A stretch of DNA of 64,000 nucleotides, from NCBI RefSeq assembly GCF_002878395.1, contig NC_061114.1, positions 147,379,229-147,443,228 of the forward strand, in the 5' to 3' direction. The position numbers were made by a program, and so were the translations under genes. Positions within the stretch are counted from its first letter, which is position 1. Every line of letters begins with the position of its first letter. This document shows, piece by piece, positions 10,847 through 23,370 of this stretch. Origin of the DNA: Capsicum annuum (taxonomy: Eukaryota > Streptophyta > Magnoliopsida > Solanales > Solanaceae). The notes under the pieces were generated by a model that saw only the letters and a program-made list of their open reading frames with translations, was not told where the DNA came from and searched no databases.

Positions 10847-13168
10847 TGTCAAGTCGTGATGGCGCCTACTTTAACCCATGAATAGGCAAGCCAAGCTATA
10901 GTCCGGAATGATAGGTAACGGGATAATAGGCAGAGACCAAATAAAAGATCACGTATGATGATAACAACAACAATAATAAGTGAAAACTAATAAGAGAGCA
11001 TATATATATATATTAAATCAAAATGAGAGGAGGAAAAAGGACCAACTAAACAAATGATTCCCTCCCAAGACTTGATAAGGTCAGTACTAGAGCCACTACT
11101 AACAGGTACCTAGAGTACTTACAAAAAATCTAAAATGTACACAATATACACAAGCAGTCTTGAGTACAAAAGACTAACTAGAGTAAATAGAGGAGACCAG
11201 CCTCGGACGACAGTAAACTCACCCTGCTCTTAATAAGTACTGGAAGTTAGGAGTCACGTCAATGTCGACTGCTAGTACCCGAATATGCATAAGGAAAAAG
11301 ATGCAGAAGTGTAGTATGCGTACCAAAGTAAAGCAACGAGTACTCAGTAGGCATCATCGGCCGACTGAGCTCAATACAAAAAAGGTATAACTACAATGTG
11401 AAGAGGTAATTCAAGTCAACAGTAAAGGGACAGAAAGGGTAAACAACTGCCAAGCTATGCTAATGAGATAAAGGAATAAATGTAAGCAATACAGAAAATA
11501 AATAATGCAGTAATGACAGAAAAGTTAAACATAACCTATCTGGGCCCCCATAAGCCCGCTAAGCACACTGAAGAAGACAATTAACCCAACCGTACCCCCA
11601 TAAGCCGATGGTACACAGAAGTAATGAAAATAAACATAAATAATCTATAACTGCGCTAATCCCAATAAATCATGATAGTCATCTAGATGTGCACTGGACT
11701 TGAACCGAAACCAATGGGTAGTAACAAGTGGCCAGACACTAGACTCAAACTGGTAGTAATAGATAATTACAAGAGGACACGCGCCGGATTCAAATCGGAC
11801 ATTATGGGTAATAACGATAGGCCATATATATAGAACTCATAATCAAATGGCGGACTCAAATCGGAACTCAGAGGAATTAAAAACATAATTAAATGCCGAA
11901 CTCAAATAGAAACTCATAGTAACATTAATAATTAAATGCCGAACTCAAATCAGAACTCATAGTAACAATAATAATCAAATGCTGGACTAGAACCGAAACT
12001 TATAGTAACCATACCCAATGGTGATATTAAATTCCATACCATATCATAACAATGTCAACGTCTAAATAATCATCCGTCAATTTTAATTAAAAAGGGATTA
12101 ATTCAAGATTTTGCATTTTAGTTTCACGTCCTAATGTAATAATGCTATATTATATTAAAAGATAATATTACAGTATTTACTATAATGGGGTCTTAATCCG
12201 GGTAAATAAGATAGTTTATATAAATCAAATAATATGCATCTACAAGAACTAATCCAAAGCTAGCATAACAGTTTCAGTAAATAAGCTCAATCTAAAGGTA
12301 GGGTAAGCCTAGCCTACCTAGACGCCAACGCAAAAATCCTTTTCGTGAAGCCTTAAAATAACTCTAGTAGAACCTGAGCTTGAATAATTGATTCGGATAA
12401 TTAACTTTAATTTGATTCTCAAATGATGCCAAAATATTTTCGCTCAACAACTGTTACTATAGAATATATATATATACGCAGTGTATGTTCACATATAGGA
12501 ATACTAACACTTGATTGCCGTTTTGCTAAAAAGATTTTTACTTTTTTGAATGATACTACTACCAAGCATGATTGACAATATGTATGTATATATAGAAAGA
12601 TGAGGACTTGTCCAAAAGTCCTACATAAGGACAAATGTGTGGCTGCTAACCTTTTTCTTTTCTTGCTGTCCATATTCCTTGCCACACATGCTGTGGCATT
12701 AGCCACAATTAGTAATTTTCTACATCACGTATATATTCGGGTATTGTATAAATTTGTGGTAAAATAATTATAATATTTTGAATATACCTTAATTAATAGA
12801 AAATTATTTCTAAAAAAAACTATATTATATAATAATAATATTTTAACATTTCTAAATTTACTATCTCCACTTAAAATATTAATAAATTATAAAAGTCTAT
12901 TATAAAGTGATATGAATATATCATCACTTAAAATTTTTACCTATATCGAAAATATTCTAGAAGGGTACTAAATTATATTTCTACCAAATGCCAAATTAAA
13001 TTAAATAATCCACAATTTATTAGATATCATTAAAATTAAACCAATGAACTGTCTGGGAATCGAACTATCAGTCCCAACAAGTCATAGATAATTTGGGGCA
13101 GTTATATAAAATCTCTGGATACCGAGAATATATGAAAAATACAAAAAATGACCATAAGGGTCATTACA
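10847..13168 (-). repeat. 3' LTR of H
   Basis: The LTR begins on the minus strand at TGTAATGACCCTTATGGTCA (13168 leftward) and ends ...GACTTGACA. Compared with the 5' LTR it lacks 15 bp at its very end, between two TGA repeats, which removes one arm of the terminal hairpin. A TATATATA box lies at about 12587-12594 on the minus strand. A tandem array of 43-47-bp units occupies 11690-12010. Open frames seen near 12420-12700 recur in the other LTR only because the LTRs are duplicates. Confidence 0.88.
11690..12010 (-). repeat. Minisatellite in the 3' LTR of H with B-box-like motifs
   Basis: About six units of 43-47 bp. Each contains, on the minus strand, a GGTTYRAGTCC-like core, for example GGTTCAAGTCC opposite 11697-11707. 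The paired array in the 5' LTR is at 19210-19530, so it predates insertion. Related units occur in LTRs B and C. Confidence 0.7.
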
Positions 13169-13189
13169 ACATCCAATACTAAAAGGATT

Positions 13190-13620
13190 TTCGTCCATGA
13201 AAGTAAAAGATTAGGAAATACCTGAAGGGTAAATCAGGTAGGGATACTGGGTGCGCATATCATGCTCGATCTCCCAAGTAGCCTCCTCAACTGGAAGGTG
13301 ACACCACTGAACCATAACTACCAAAATATCCCTGGAGTGCAACCGCCTGATATCCCTTGCCAAACTAGACGCTGGCTCCTCTACAATTGCTAACCTCTCG
13401 ACCAACTAAACCGAGTCTCATTGAAGTACGTGTGACTCATCTAGAATATACTGCCACAACATAGATACATGAAACACCAAGTGAATGGCTGAGAAGGCAG
13501 GTGGCAATGCCAACATATTAGCTACCTCCCCAACACTCTGTAGGATCTCAAAAGGTCCAATATATCTAGGGCTAAGCTTACCCCTACCCCCGAACCTCAT
13601 CATGCCCTTCATAGGTGATA
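13190..13620 (-). pseudogene. Integrase C-terminus and chromodomain of H
   Basis: The upstream piece contains LSPRYIGPFEILQSVGEVA and ...SAIHLVFHVSML, the conserved 'GPF' region after the integrase core. The next piece reads ARDIRRLHSRDILVVMVQW and then EEATWEIEHDMRTQYPYL, the typical end of a chromovirus chromodomain. Such chromodomains bind modified histone H3 and steer integration into heterochromatin. A stop separates the two parts (about 13411). The 3' LTR begins at 13168 after a short untranslated tail. Confidence 0.8.
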
Positions 13621-14570
13621 CTCATAGAAAAACCCTATCACTAACTCTAAAACTTAAATGGATGATATCTGCCATCAGCGTAACTTCTCTGTCTGCTCTG
13701 AGCTACTCGTAGCCTATCCTGAATCACTCAAACCCAATCCAATGAATCACTAATCAAATCTATGCCACGAGGCCTAGCCTTAGAAGTCTCAAACCAACCA
13801 ATAGGAGATTGACATTTTCTACCATACAATGCTTCAAATAGGGCCATCTGAATACTCAAGTGAAAGCTGTTATTATATGCAAACTCTGCCAAAGGTAGAA
13901 ACTGGTCCCACTGACCTCCAAAATCTAACACACAAGCGCGTAACATATCTTCTAAGACCTGGATAGTTCGCTCTGACTGCCCATCCATTTGGGGATGAAA
14001 GGCTGTGTTAAGGTCAACCTGGGTCCCCAACTCCTCCTGAAATGCCCTCCAAAAGGTAGAAGTGAACTGAGAGCCTCAGTCGAAAATAATGGACATAGGG
14101 ACCACATGTATACGAAGCACTTCCTAAATGTAAACACGAGCTAACCTCTTAGCACTGTAGGAAACTTGAACTTGGATAAAATATGCAGAATTGGTCAATC
14201 GATCCATGATGAACCAAATGCTATCTAAACCACACAAAGTACGAGGTAATCTACTTATGAAATCTATAGTAACTCTCTCCCATTCCCACTCAAGAATGGG
14301 TAGCTGCTGAAGAATCCACCAGGTCTCTGATGCTGGACCTTTACCTACTGACAACAAAGACATCAAGCCATAAATCCTGTTATATCTCTTCGCATACTAC
14401 TCCACCAGTAATGCTGCCTCAAATCCCTATACATCTTAGCTGTACCGGGATGAATAAAGTATCTGGAGCTATGGGCCTTATAAAGAATCAACTAGATCAA
14501 ATCTCCAACCCTTGGAACATAAATACGATCATCAAACCTCAAGACACCCTTAGAATCTAGGGTTCCCGCT
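13621..14570 (-). pseudogene. Integrase core of H
   Basis: The DDE catalytic region is readable: TIDFISRLPRT with the first Asp, IIFD followed by a stop and GSQF with the second Asp, and QSERTIQVLEDMLRAC with the Glu. ALYGRKCQSPIGW follows. The stop after the second Asp is TGA where relatives have CGA (Arg), a C-to-T change typical of methylated cytosine decay. Two frames are needed to read the domain. The enzyme would have joined element DNA to the chromosome. Confidence 0.85.
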
Positions 14571-15300
14571 GAGACTCACCCCTCAACACCTGCTCTTGAA
14601 TGCTACGAAGTCTGCTATCCTTGTACTAATGACTTTGAATTTGCTCCAACAAGGTAGATCTGGCCTCAACATTAGCAATGATTCTTTGAGGGTCACAAAT
14701 ATCCAAACGAACCATCAAGTTAGCTAAGGACTGAATCTCCAAAGCCAACGGCTGCTGAGAAGCTGAAATAAAAGTTAAGCTACCATACTTACTGGCTTTC
14801 GACTCAAGGTATCCGCTATCACATTCTCCATGCCCGAATGGTAGAGAATAGAGATATCATAGTCCTTTAGTAATTAATCCACCTGTACTGCCTCGAATTA
14901 AGCTCCTTCTGGGTTATAATATACTAAAGACTGCTGTGATCAGTAAATATCTCACAGCAAACCCCATACAAATAATGTATCCAAATCCTAAGAGCAAATA
15001 CTACCACTGCCAACTCTAAATCATGAGTGGGGTAGTTATGCTCATGCACCTTCAACTCTCTCGATGCATATGCAATAATACGGCTACACTGCATCAGAAC
15101 ACAACCCAAACCAACACTAGACACATCATAATAGATAGTAAAATCCTTACCCTTAGCAGGAAGAGTCAGAATAGGAGCTGAAGTAAGTAATTCCTTGAGC
15201 TTCATAAAGCTTGCCTCACAACTCCTAGACCACTGAAACAGAACCTCCTTCCTGGTCAATCTAGTCATAGGTGCTACAATAGAAAAAAATCCCTCAATGA
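14571..15300 (-). pseudogene. RNase H of H
   Basis: It begins [18 protein letters not shown] and contains the three acidic positions: [22 protein letters not shown] and EIFTDHSSL. This is the RNase H that trims template RNA during reverse transcription. The following connection up to integrase (14571-14900) is broken by stops and only loosely readable. Confidence 0.8.
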
Positions 15301-15960
15301 ACTACCTATAGTAACTTGCCAACCCAACAAAGCTGCGAATCTCAAAAAGTGACATAGGCCTAGACCAACTACGAATAGCCTCAATCTTGGCTGGGTCCAC
15401 CATAATACTGTCTTTGGACACTATGTGACCCAAGAAAGCCACAGACTCAAGCCAAAACTCACACTATAAGAACTTGGCATAAAGCCCGTGGTCTCTCAAA
15501 GTGCGAAGTACAGTCCTCAAATGCTGCTTGTACTCTTCTTGGATCCTCGAATATACAAGAATGTCATCAATAAATACTATCACGAAAGAGTCTAAATATG
15601 GCCTAAACACGCGATTCCTCAGATCCATAAAAGCTACTAGAGCATTGGTCAACCTAAAAGACATCACTAGGAACTCAAAATGACCATAACGAGTCCTAAA
15701 GGCTATCTTAGAGATGTTCGCAGCCCTGACCCTCAACTGATGGTAACCAGACCTTAAATCTTTCTTAGAAAACACCGCCGTACCCTGAAGTTGATCAAAC
15801 AAATCATTGATACAAGGCATAGGATACTTATTCTTTACAGTCACCTTATTCAACTGCCTGTAGTCGATACACATACACATGGAGCATCTTTCTTCTTAAC
15901 AAATAGAATTGGGGCACCCCAAGGAGATGTACTCAGTCTGATAAAACCTTTACCCAGAAG
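15301..15960 (-). pseudogene. Reverse transcriptase of H
   Basis: An open frame at 15464-15880 covers most of the palm: [20 protein letters not shown], then [33 protein letters not shown] and the catalytic box [13 protein letters not shown]. The FIDD site is intact, so this is the least damaged part of H. Downstream, a stop follows LYAKFL and the thumb is in another frame. Family length for the RT core is about 180-200 residues, so the core is nearly complete. Confidence 0.88.
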
Positions 15961-16700
15961 ATCTTGAAGCTAACTATTCAGCTCTTTCAACTCAACAGGA
16001 GCTATATAATATAGAGCCATAGAAATAAGTTGGGTGCCTAGCTTGGGGTCAATAATAAACTCTATATCACACTCAAGAGGAAGGACAGATAGGTCAGCTG
16101 GAAATACATCATAAAACTTATGAACAATAGGGACGGAGTTAAGTGGGGGACTCTTAGTACTAACATCCCAAACATATACAAGAAATAACTCACAACCCCT
16201 CGATATCATTCTCCTAGCCTGGATGTAAGAAATAATCCTCGTCGGTGCGCGGCTAACAGAACCTTGCCACACAACAGGGGGTATGCCAGGCAAAGCTAAA
16301 GTAACAATCTTAGCAAAATAATCTAAGATCGTATAGTAAGAAGACAACCAATCCATGCCTAGAATCATATCAAAATCTACCATATCTAGGATAATGAGGT
16401 TAATATGAGTATAAAACTCCTAAATAGTCACCGAACAAGATCTATATACCCTATCTACTACTAAAGAATCATGACTGGGGTGGCCACACAATATTGTATT
16501 GACAAACACTCCGAATATAAACCCAGTCGCGATGGAAAATAGCAGAAACATATGAAAATGTGGAATCAAGATCAAAATAAAGCCGAATCTAGCTGATGGG
16601 ATATGAAGATCGTACCTATGATTATGGCATCTGAAGCCTCAGCCTATGGTCTACCTACTACATCATACAAATGACCCTGTTCACTACTGGACTGGGTGCC
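15961..16700 (-). pseudogene. Aspartic protease and protease-RT linker of H
   Basis: The C-terminal half, VDFDMILGMDWLSSYYTILD, is the retropepsin 'ILG' strand. The linker NSVPIVHKFYDVFPADL leads into RT. The active site, in another frame at 16562-16573, reads D-L-D-S instead of the D-P-G-S of related elements, so the protease is dead even apart from the frameshifts. The protein would have matured the gag-pol polyprotein. Confidence 0.8.
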
Positions 16701-18060
16701 TGCCCGACCGCATACCCTACCTCCCTGTGGACTACCTCTAGAACCCTAGGAACTACCTATATAACCTTGTACACCACCCCTGCCTAACGGTGACATAGAT
16801 CTGATCGGCTGCATAGCCAGAACTGAAGGTTCAATCATTCTATACTGAGGACACTTACGGGTAAAGTGACCAACAACCCCATAGTCATAACATGCCCTGG
16901 GCACCCTGCTCTATCTAGAAGGTCCGACGGACCCCAAATGGCCACCCCTACTTAACGATCTTGACTGAATAACTCTCTGTGGCTGGCTGCTGCTCTGACC
17001 ATTAAAACTACTATAGATGGGCTGACCCCTATCGGATATCTAAAGCGATGCCTGAACTAGCTGACTAGGCTGACCTTCATGCTGGGAAGGCTGCTGATGA
17101 GGGTACCTACCATAAAATCCTTGGCCTGAGAACTGTGAACTGCTATAATAGCCATGGTAACGTGGTCTCTTATTGTTTCCCTCTTGGGTCTCACGATCCA
17201 TCTCCTCTATGGAAAAAATATGCTCGGCTATCTCTAAAAAAGAATTCCCAGAAGTCATCAAACTCTGTGTAGCCTTACTGATTGACAATCTTAATCCCCT
17301 GACAAAACATCTAATCCACTCGTACTTTATATCTAGAATCATAGTGGCATGGCTAGCTAACTCATGGAATTTCACCTCATACTCAGCCACAGTCATAGAA
17401 CCCTATATAAATGTGATAACTCATCCTGGAGATGTTCACGCATGCTACGAGGCATATACTTCCCCAAGAAAGCCTCAGAGAATTGAGTCCAAGTCACTGG
17501 TGGAGATCCAGTAGGCCTAGAATCAAGATAACCTCTCCACCACCTCCTTGATATTGTGTCAAACTAATAAGAAACAAAGTCTACTCCTCATGCCTCAACT
17601 AGCCTTAAATTCTATAACCGTTTCTCGCAACTAGATAGGAACTTATGAGCATCCTCTCCCGGGGTCCCGATAAACCTGGGTGAAATCAATCTAAAAAATG
17701 GATCCAACATCTTTTTCTTCTCTAAAGACATAACTGGCTGTGCTACTGTTGGCTGTGGGACTACTGGTGCTGGTGGAACCTTTACCCTAGGCACCGCTTT
17801 CGTAGGCTATGCCCCTAAATCATACTACCCTGTGCTGCTGGCTGAGCTCACACGGTCGGTGGACCACCAACTAACCCCAACAACTAAACTAGTGTATCCC
17901 AAAGAATCAATGAAAAATAGAGCCGAGTGGAGCCTAGGCTGCCTCCTAGCCCACCTGCTGATATGGCAAAATATATGGAGCTCTCTCAATCCCCGGAGCC
18001 ATAATAGGATCGGGTGATGAATCCCTAGTCTGAGCTTAAATAGGGGTTGCTGCTCTACCT
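16701..18060 (-). pseudogene. Gag of H, capsid and zinc knuckle
   Basis: Capsid text includes MLDPFFRLISPRFIGTPGED (17612-17794) and MTVAEYEVKFHELASHAT (17040-17396), the standard 'retrotransposon gag' region, split by frameshifts. A glutamine- and glycine-rich linker follows. The zinc knuckle (16848-16895) reads CYDYGVVGHFTRKC: the first Cys, His and last Cys are present, but the second Cys is Tyr (TAT for TGT), which would abolish zinc binding. Gag would form the particle that holds element RNA. Confidence 0.82.
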
Positions 18061-18350
18061 TATCCCTGATATTTAGGTTGACCTCGACCCCAAGCTAGAA
18101 CTCTAGAAGCAGACCCGAGGTCCCAACCCCCTGCTCTCGAACCTCGCATCCTATCCATCTGCGTAAAGAGTGAACTAAATAAAAGAATACAACTAACCTA
18201 GACTCAACGTACAAAAATGGATCAAGAAAATGAGATTTTTACCTAAAAACGCTCTGTAGCATCCCAAGGATAGGATACGGACGTCTTCATACCGATTTGT
18301 GGGACTCTACTAAACATCGGATCCACTACTAACAATACCAGTAAGACCTA

Positions 18351-18366
18351 AGCTCTGATACAAAGA
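18351..18366 (-). promoter_or_regulatory. Primer-binding site of H
   Basis: The minus strand reads TTTGTATCAGAGCT directly after the 5' LTR end. This matches the TGGTATCAGAGC site complementary to initiator tRNA-Met, with one change. The stretch 18061-18350 is the untranslated leader, without other visible signals. Confidence 0.75.
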
Positions 18367-20707
18367 AGTCACGACCTAATTTCTCAAGTCGTGATGGCGC
18401 CTACTTTAACCCACCAGTAGGCAAGCCAAGCCATAGTCTGAAATGATAAGTAACGGGCTATCAGGCAGAGACCAAATAAAAGATCACGTATGATGATAAC
18501 AACAACAATAATAAGTTAAAACTAAGAAGAGAGCATATATATTATATCAAAATGAGTGGAGGAAAAACGACCAACTATATAAATAAATCCCTCCCAAGAC
18601 CTGATAAGGTTAGTACTAAAGCCACTACTAACAGGTACCCAAAGTATGAAACAAAAATCTAAAATGTGCACAATATATATAAGCAGTCTCAAGTGTCAAA
18701 GACTAACTAGATTAGATAGAGAAGGATTAGCCTCGGACGACAGCAAGCTCACCCTGCTCTAAATTAGTATTGGGAGGTAGGAGTCACATCAACGTCGACT
18801 GTTAATACCTGGATCTGTATCAGTAAAAAGATGCAGAAGTGTAGTATGAGTACCAAAGCAACGGGTACTCAGTAGGCATCATCGGTCGACTGAGCTCAAT
18901 ACAGATAAGGTATAGCTATAATGCGAAGAGGTAATCCAAGTCAATAGTAAATGGACAAAAAGGGTAAACAACTGCCAAGCTATACCAATGAGATAAAGGA
19001 ATAAATGTAAGTGATACAGAAAATAAATAATGCAATAATGACAAAAAAGTCAAACATAACCTATCTGGGCCCCCATAAGCCCGCTAGGCACACTGAAGAA
19101 GACAATTAACCCAACTGTACCCTCATCAGCCGGTGGGACACATAAGTAATAAAAATAAACAAAAATAATCTATTACTGTGCTGATCCCAATAAATTATGA
19201 TAGTCATCCAGATGTGCACCGAACTTGAACCGGCACCAATGGGTAGTAAAGAGAGGCAAGACACCGAACTCAAACCGGTAGTAGTGGATAATAATAAGAG
19301 GAAACATGCCAAATTTAAATCAGACATAGTGGGTAATAACGATAGGCCACATATATAGAACTCATAATCAGATGCCGTACTTGAACCAAAACTCAGAGGA
19401 ATCATAATCATAATCAGATGTCGGACTCGAACCGGAACTCATAGTAACATTAATAATCAAAAGTTGAACTTGAATCGGAACTTATAGTAACATTAATAAT
19501 CAAATGTCGGACTCAAATCGAAACTCATAGTAATCATACCCAATGGTAATATTAAAATCCATACCATATCATAACAATGTCAACGTCTAAATAATCATCC
19601 GCCAATTTTAATTAAAAAGGGATAAATTCAAGATCTTGCATTCTAGTTTCACGTCCTAAAGTAATAGATGCTATATTATATTAAAATATAATACTCCAAT
19701 ATTTACTAGAATGGGGTCCTAATCCGGATAAATAAGACAATTATATAAATCAAATAATATGCATCTACAAGCACTTATCCAACTAGCATAATAATTTTAG
19801 TAAATAAGCTCAATCTAAAGGTAGGGTATGCCTAGCCTACCTGGACGCCAACACTAAAAGCCTTTTCACAAAGCCTTAAAGTAATGCTAGTAGAGCTCGA
19901 GCTTGAATAATTGATTTGGATAATTAACTTTAATTTGATGCTCAAATGATGCCAAAATATTTTTGCTCAACAACTGTTACTACAGAATATATATATATAT
20001 ATATATATATACACGTAGTGTATGTTCACATGTAGGAATACTAGCACTTGATTGCCTTTTTGTTAAAAAGAGTTTTCCTTTTTTGAATGATACTACTGCC
20101 AAGCATGATTGCCAATATGTATATATATATAAAGAGATGAGGACTTGTCCAAAAGTCCTACATAAGGACAAGTGTGTGGCTGCCAACCTTTTTTTTCTTG
20201 CCGTCCATATTCCTTGCCACACGTACTGTGGCATTAGCCATAATTAGTAATTTTCTACATCGTGTATCTATTCAAGTATTGTATAAATTTATGGTAAAAT
20301 AATTATAATATTTTGAATATAGCTTAATTAATAGAAAATTATTTCTAACAAAACCTCTATTATATAATAATAATAATATTTTAACATTTCTAAATTTACT
20401 ATCTCCGCTTAACTTATTAATAAATCATAAAAGTCTATTATAAAGTGATATAAATATATCATCACTTAAAGAATTTTACCTATATTGAGAATATTCTTGA
20501 AGGGTACTAAAGTATATTTATACCAAATACCAAATTAAATTAAATAATCCACAATATATTAGATATCATTAAAATTAAACCAATAAAACATCTGGGATTC
20601 AAACTATCAGTCCCAACAAGTCATAAATAATTTTAAGCAGTTATATAAAATATCTAGATACCGAGAATATATGAAAATACAGAAAAATGACCGCAAGGGT
20701 CATTACA
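18367..20707 (-). repeat. 5' LTR of H
   Basis: It aligns with the 3' LTR throughout. It retains the full terminal hairpin: on the plus strand TCACGACCT (18369-18377) and AAGTCGTGA (18386-18394). Its last base pair is mutated (AG instead of TG on the plus strand). An AT dinucleotide run at 19987-20012 is longer than in the 3' LTR. The B-box-like array lies at 19210-19530, with an exact GGTTCGAGTCC on the minus strand at 19423-19433. Confidence 0.88.
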
Positions 20708-20712
20708 AATAT

Positions 20713-22300
20713 AAGGCAGAGGGCTCTAATAGCTTACGATTAACTTTGCTTTGGATGATAAAGATATGGTCATTTTTGATGGGGTTGGTGCTATTGGAGT
20801 GATTATGCTAATCCTACTAGTTCCTGGAGTAACATTTAATAACACTAGCATAATTATATAGTTGTTTAACCTAAAAAGGTAATTTGGTGGATTGCCTGGT
20901 GATGATCCAAATATGTATTTGGTAAACTTTGACAATATATTCAAGTTTTTGATTATCTAGGAGTTGGTTAGAATGGAATTGGCTTGAGGGTTTTCCTATT
21001 TTATTTATCTAGGGAGGAAACTTTGTGATTGAATGAGCTCGTGCCTTATTTTATAACAACCAGGAGGTAATTGAAAGGATATTTCCTAGAAAGGTTCTTT
21101 CTTACTTCCAAGAAGTAACGACTGAGGGACGAGATTAGTAAGTTTAGTCTTTACATGAATCTTGGTTGAGGTTAAGAAAAATTGATTCAATGTACACGTA
21201 ACAAAATGAATGATGAGAATTTGATGTAGATATTCTATAAAGCACTGAATTTGAACACAAAGTAGACAATTGATAATGTAACAGGTGGTGCCCTTATGTC
21301 TCTTAATTTCATGAATGCAACTTTGACACCAGATAGGTTGACAAAAACTAGTAGACCTCTACATACCTATGATTATTAGGTATCAAGAGACACATATATA
21401 ATTGGCATGTCGAATAAGCAGTACCGAAGAAAAGAGGAGAATGACCAAGATATGGCACATATGAAGACACACATAGATTTATTTACCAATACTTATTGTC
21501 TAGTAATATTAAGATGGTGAAGGAAGTGGGGTCAAACAGCTGAGCATCTAAGTTTGTTTCCATGGATGAAGATAACTACTTTAGCAACTCAGGTGTTTTC
21601 AAGACAATGACCATGGAAATCAAGGTTGGAACTATCAAATGGATAGTTACTATAATAAGTCTGATTATTGAGATCGTAAACAAGTGAATTGGAAGAGCAA
21701 GGGCAATTGATGTGGGTTATAGATACTATCTGGAAATCATTGTAATGCTGCAAATAAATTAGGGAAGATATCTATGGAAGCCATAATGGTTAATTTTCTA
21801 AAATGAGTGGAATCTAGTAATACAGATGTTAAGGAGATGAAAAAAAATTTGCCTACTATGAGTTAGCTAGTTGATTCTTATTCCACTTCTATTAATTAGT
21901 TAGAGAATAAGATGAATTAATTGGGTGTGGTGTTTAACCAAAAAAAGAGTGGAACTTTGCCAAGTGATACAGTGTAGAACCTAAGAAGTACTATAACCTG
22001 CCTAGCACCACCAAAAGTAGTAGAGTGTTACTTGAATCACATCCAGTTGTTCAAATATATAAGGATGATGTTTCATCCAAAGTCAAAGTCATTGCTGATG
22101 ATATGGATCTAAAAAATAGTCCAGGCAAACTTGAGAAGCTGGAAAATATACGGGAAAAAAATACTACTATTGGTCAGCATCTAAATTTGATGAATGATGA
22201 TGAGTTCAATATGAAAAGGGGGAAGAATGAAGAAACACTGCTAGCAAGAATTCCTATGCCCCTCCTTCATTTCCACATAGAATGAAGAAAAAGATAGAAG
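20713..22300 (+). pseudogene. Gag of Athila-like element A
   Basis: This is decayed capsid coding DNA. The phrase IDNVTGGALMSL (about 21267-21303) is a hallmark of Athila-type gag. Upstream are the GLPGDDP-like and LRLFPFSL-like regions with many stops. The end, rich in Lys/Glu and with an RIPMP-type motif near 22250, marks the gag-protease boundary. All three frames are needed to follow it. A is the container into which G, V, S, H, X and L inserted. Confidence 0.75.
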
Positions 22301-22900
22301 ATGGCAAATTTAGTAAATTTAAGGCCATGCTTAAGTAGTTGTTAGTAAATATTCCCTTAGTTGAATCTTTGTAACAAATACCATTTATGTTAAGTCCATG
22401 AAGGACCTGGTTACTAAAAAGAGAATGATAAGTTATGAACCAATTGATAATCTCCATTACTGCAATGCGATTGCTAAAAGATCGTTGGTTCCAAAAAAAT
22501 CTGATCAGGGATCAATTACTTTCCCCTACACAATTGGTGCATTCAATTTCTCTAAGTCACTTTCTGATCTTGGAGCATGCATCATTTTGATGCCCTTGGT
22601 GATATATCAATAATTAGGCATAGGAGCCCCCAAACCAACATCTATGAGTTATTGATGACCGACTATTTATCAAAAGACCTATTAGAATTCTTTATGATGT
22701 ACTAGTTACTGCATCAGACTTCATATTTCCAATAGATTTCATAATTCTCGATTGTGATATCGAATTTAAAGTACCCATAATTTTGGGTAGAGTGTTTCTA
22801 GCTATTAGGAGAATATTAGTGGATATGGAGACAAATAGCATAAATTCTGGCTCAATGATGAAGAGGTAAAGTTTGATGTATGTCAATTAACGAAACAACT
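22301..22900 (+). pseudogene. Aspartic protease of A
   Basis: The sequence reads MKDLVTKKRMISYEPIDNLH, then SDLGACIILMPLVIY (22562-22610), where D-L-G-A is the Athila-type active site. IILGRVFLAIRRILVDMET (22780-22835) follows as the C-terminal strand. Order and wording fit Athila elements. Stops after VIYQ and frame changes in between make it non-functional. LNDEEVKFDVCQ closes the domain. Confidence 0.8.
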
Positions 22901-23370
22901 AAGAGACATGAGTGTTTTTCTATTATAGACATCATGAAAGAAATTGAGGCAGATGTGCCTATTTAAGAGTGGTTTGTTGTTGAAACTTTGGCAGTAGTGT
23001 CGATGAATTTCGATGGGGATGGAATTGTGAGTATTATGAAATGGTGTGGGCATTAACCGGTATGGGCTCATATTCATACCCAAAATAAAATGGATTTGGA
23101 ATTGAAAAAAAGTGCAACACCTCCAGCAAAACCACCCATTAAAGTGCCTCTAGTGCTATAGTTATAGGAATTGCCATGCCACTTGAGGTATGTATTCTTT
23201 GGTGAAAAGAACACTTTACCGGAGATTATTGTTAAAGATATAGTTGAATCACAAGTGGAAGATCTTGTATTGATATTGAGGATATATATAAAGGCTATTG
23301 GGTAGATCATAGTTGACATAATTAACATTCCTTAGGTATTAGCACCTATAAGATTTAGTTAGAGGAAGAA
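22901..23370 (+). pseudogene. Protease-RT linker of A
   Basis: Heavily decayed coding DNA between protease and RT. Short phrases such as a PLE-LP-HL-YVFL-like stretch near 23170-23210 (in relatives just before RT) are visible, but no frame stays open for more than about 60 codons. Confidence 0.5.

Larger units (their letters stand above)
10847..20707 (-). mobile_element. Full-length chromodomain gypsy element H
   Basis: A 9.86-kb element on the minus strand with both LTRs (10847-13168 and 18367-20707), a tRNA-type primer-binding site, gag, protease, RT, RNase H, integrase and chromodomain in Ty3/gypsy order. The perfect duplication AATAT lies at 10842-10846 and 20708-20712. Domain text such as EATWEIEHDMR at the C-terminus places it in the Tekay/Del-like chromovirus group. 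Multiple frameshifts, stops and a mutated protease site show it is not autonomous now. It interrupts the gag of element A. Confidence 0.93.

Noticed and set aside
12419..12706. Open frame that recurs, with similar protein text, near 19980-20234
   Set aside because: The two places are the two LTRs of element H, so the similarity reflects LTR duplication. The frame spans the promoter region and TATA box and shows no coding constraint.
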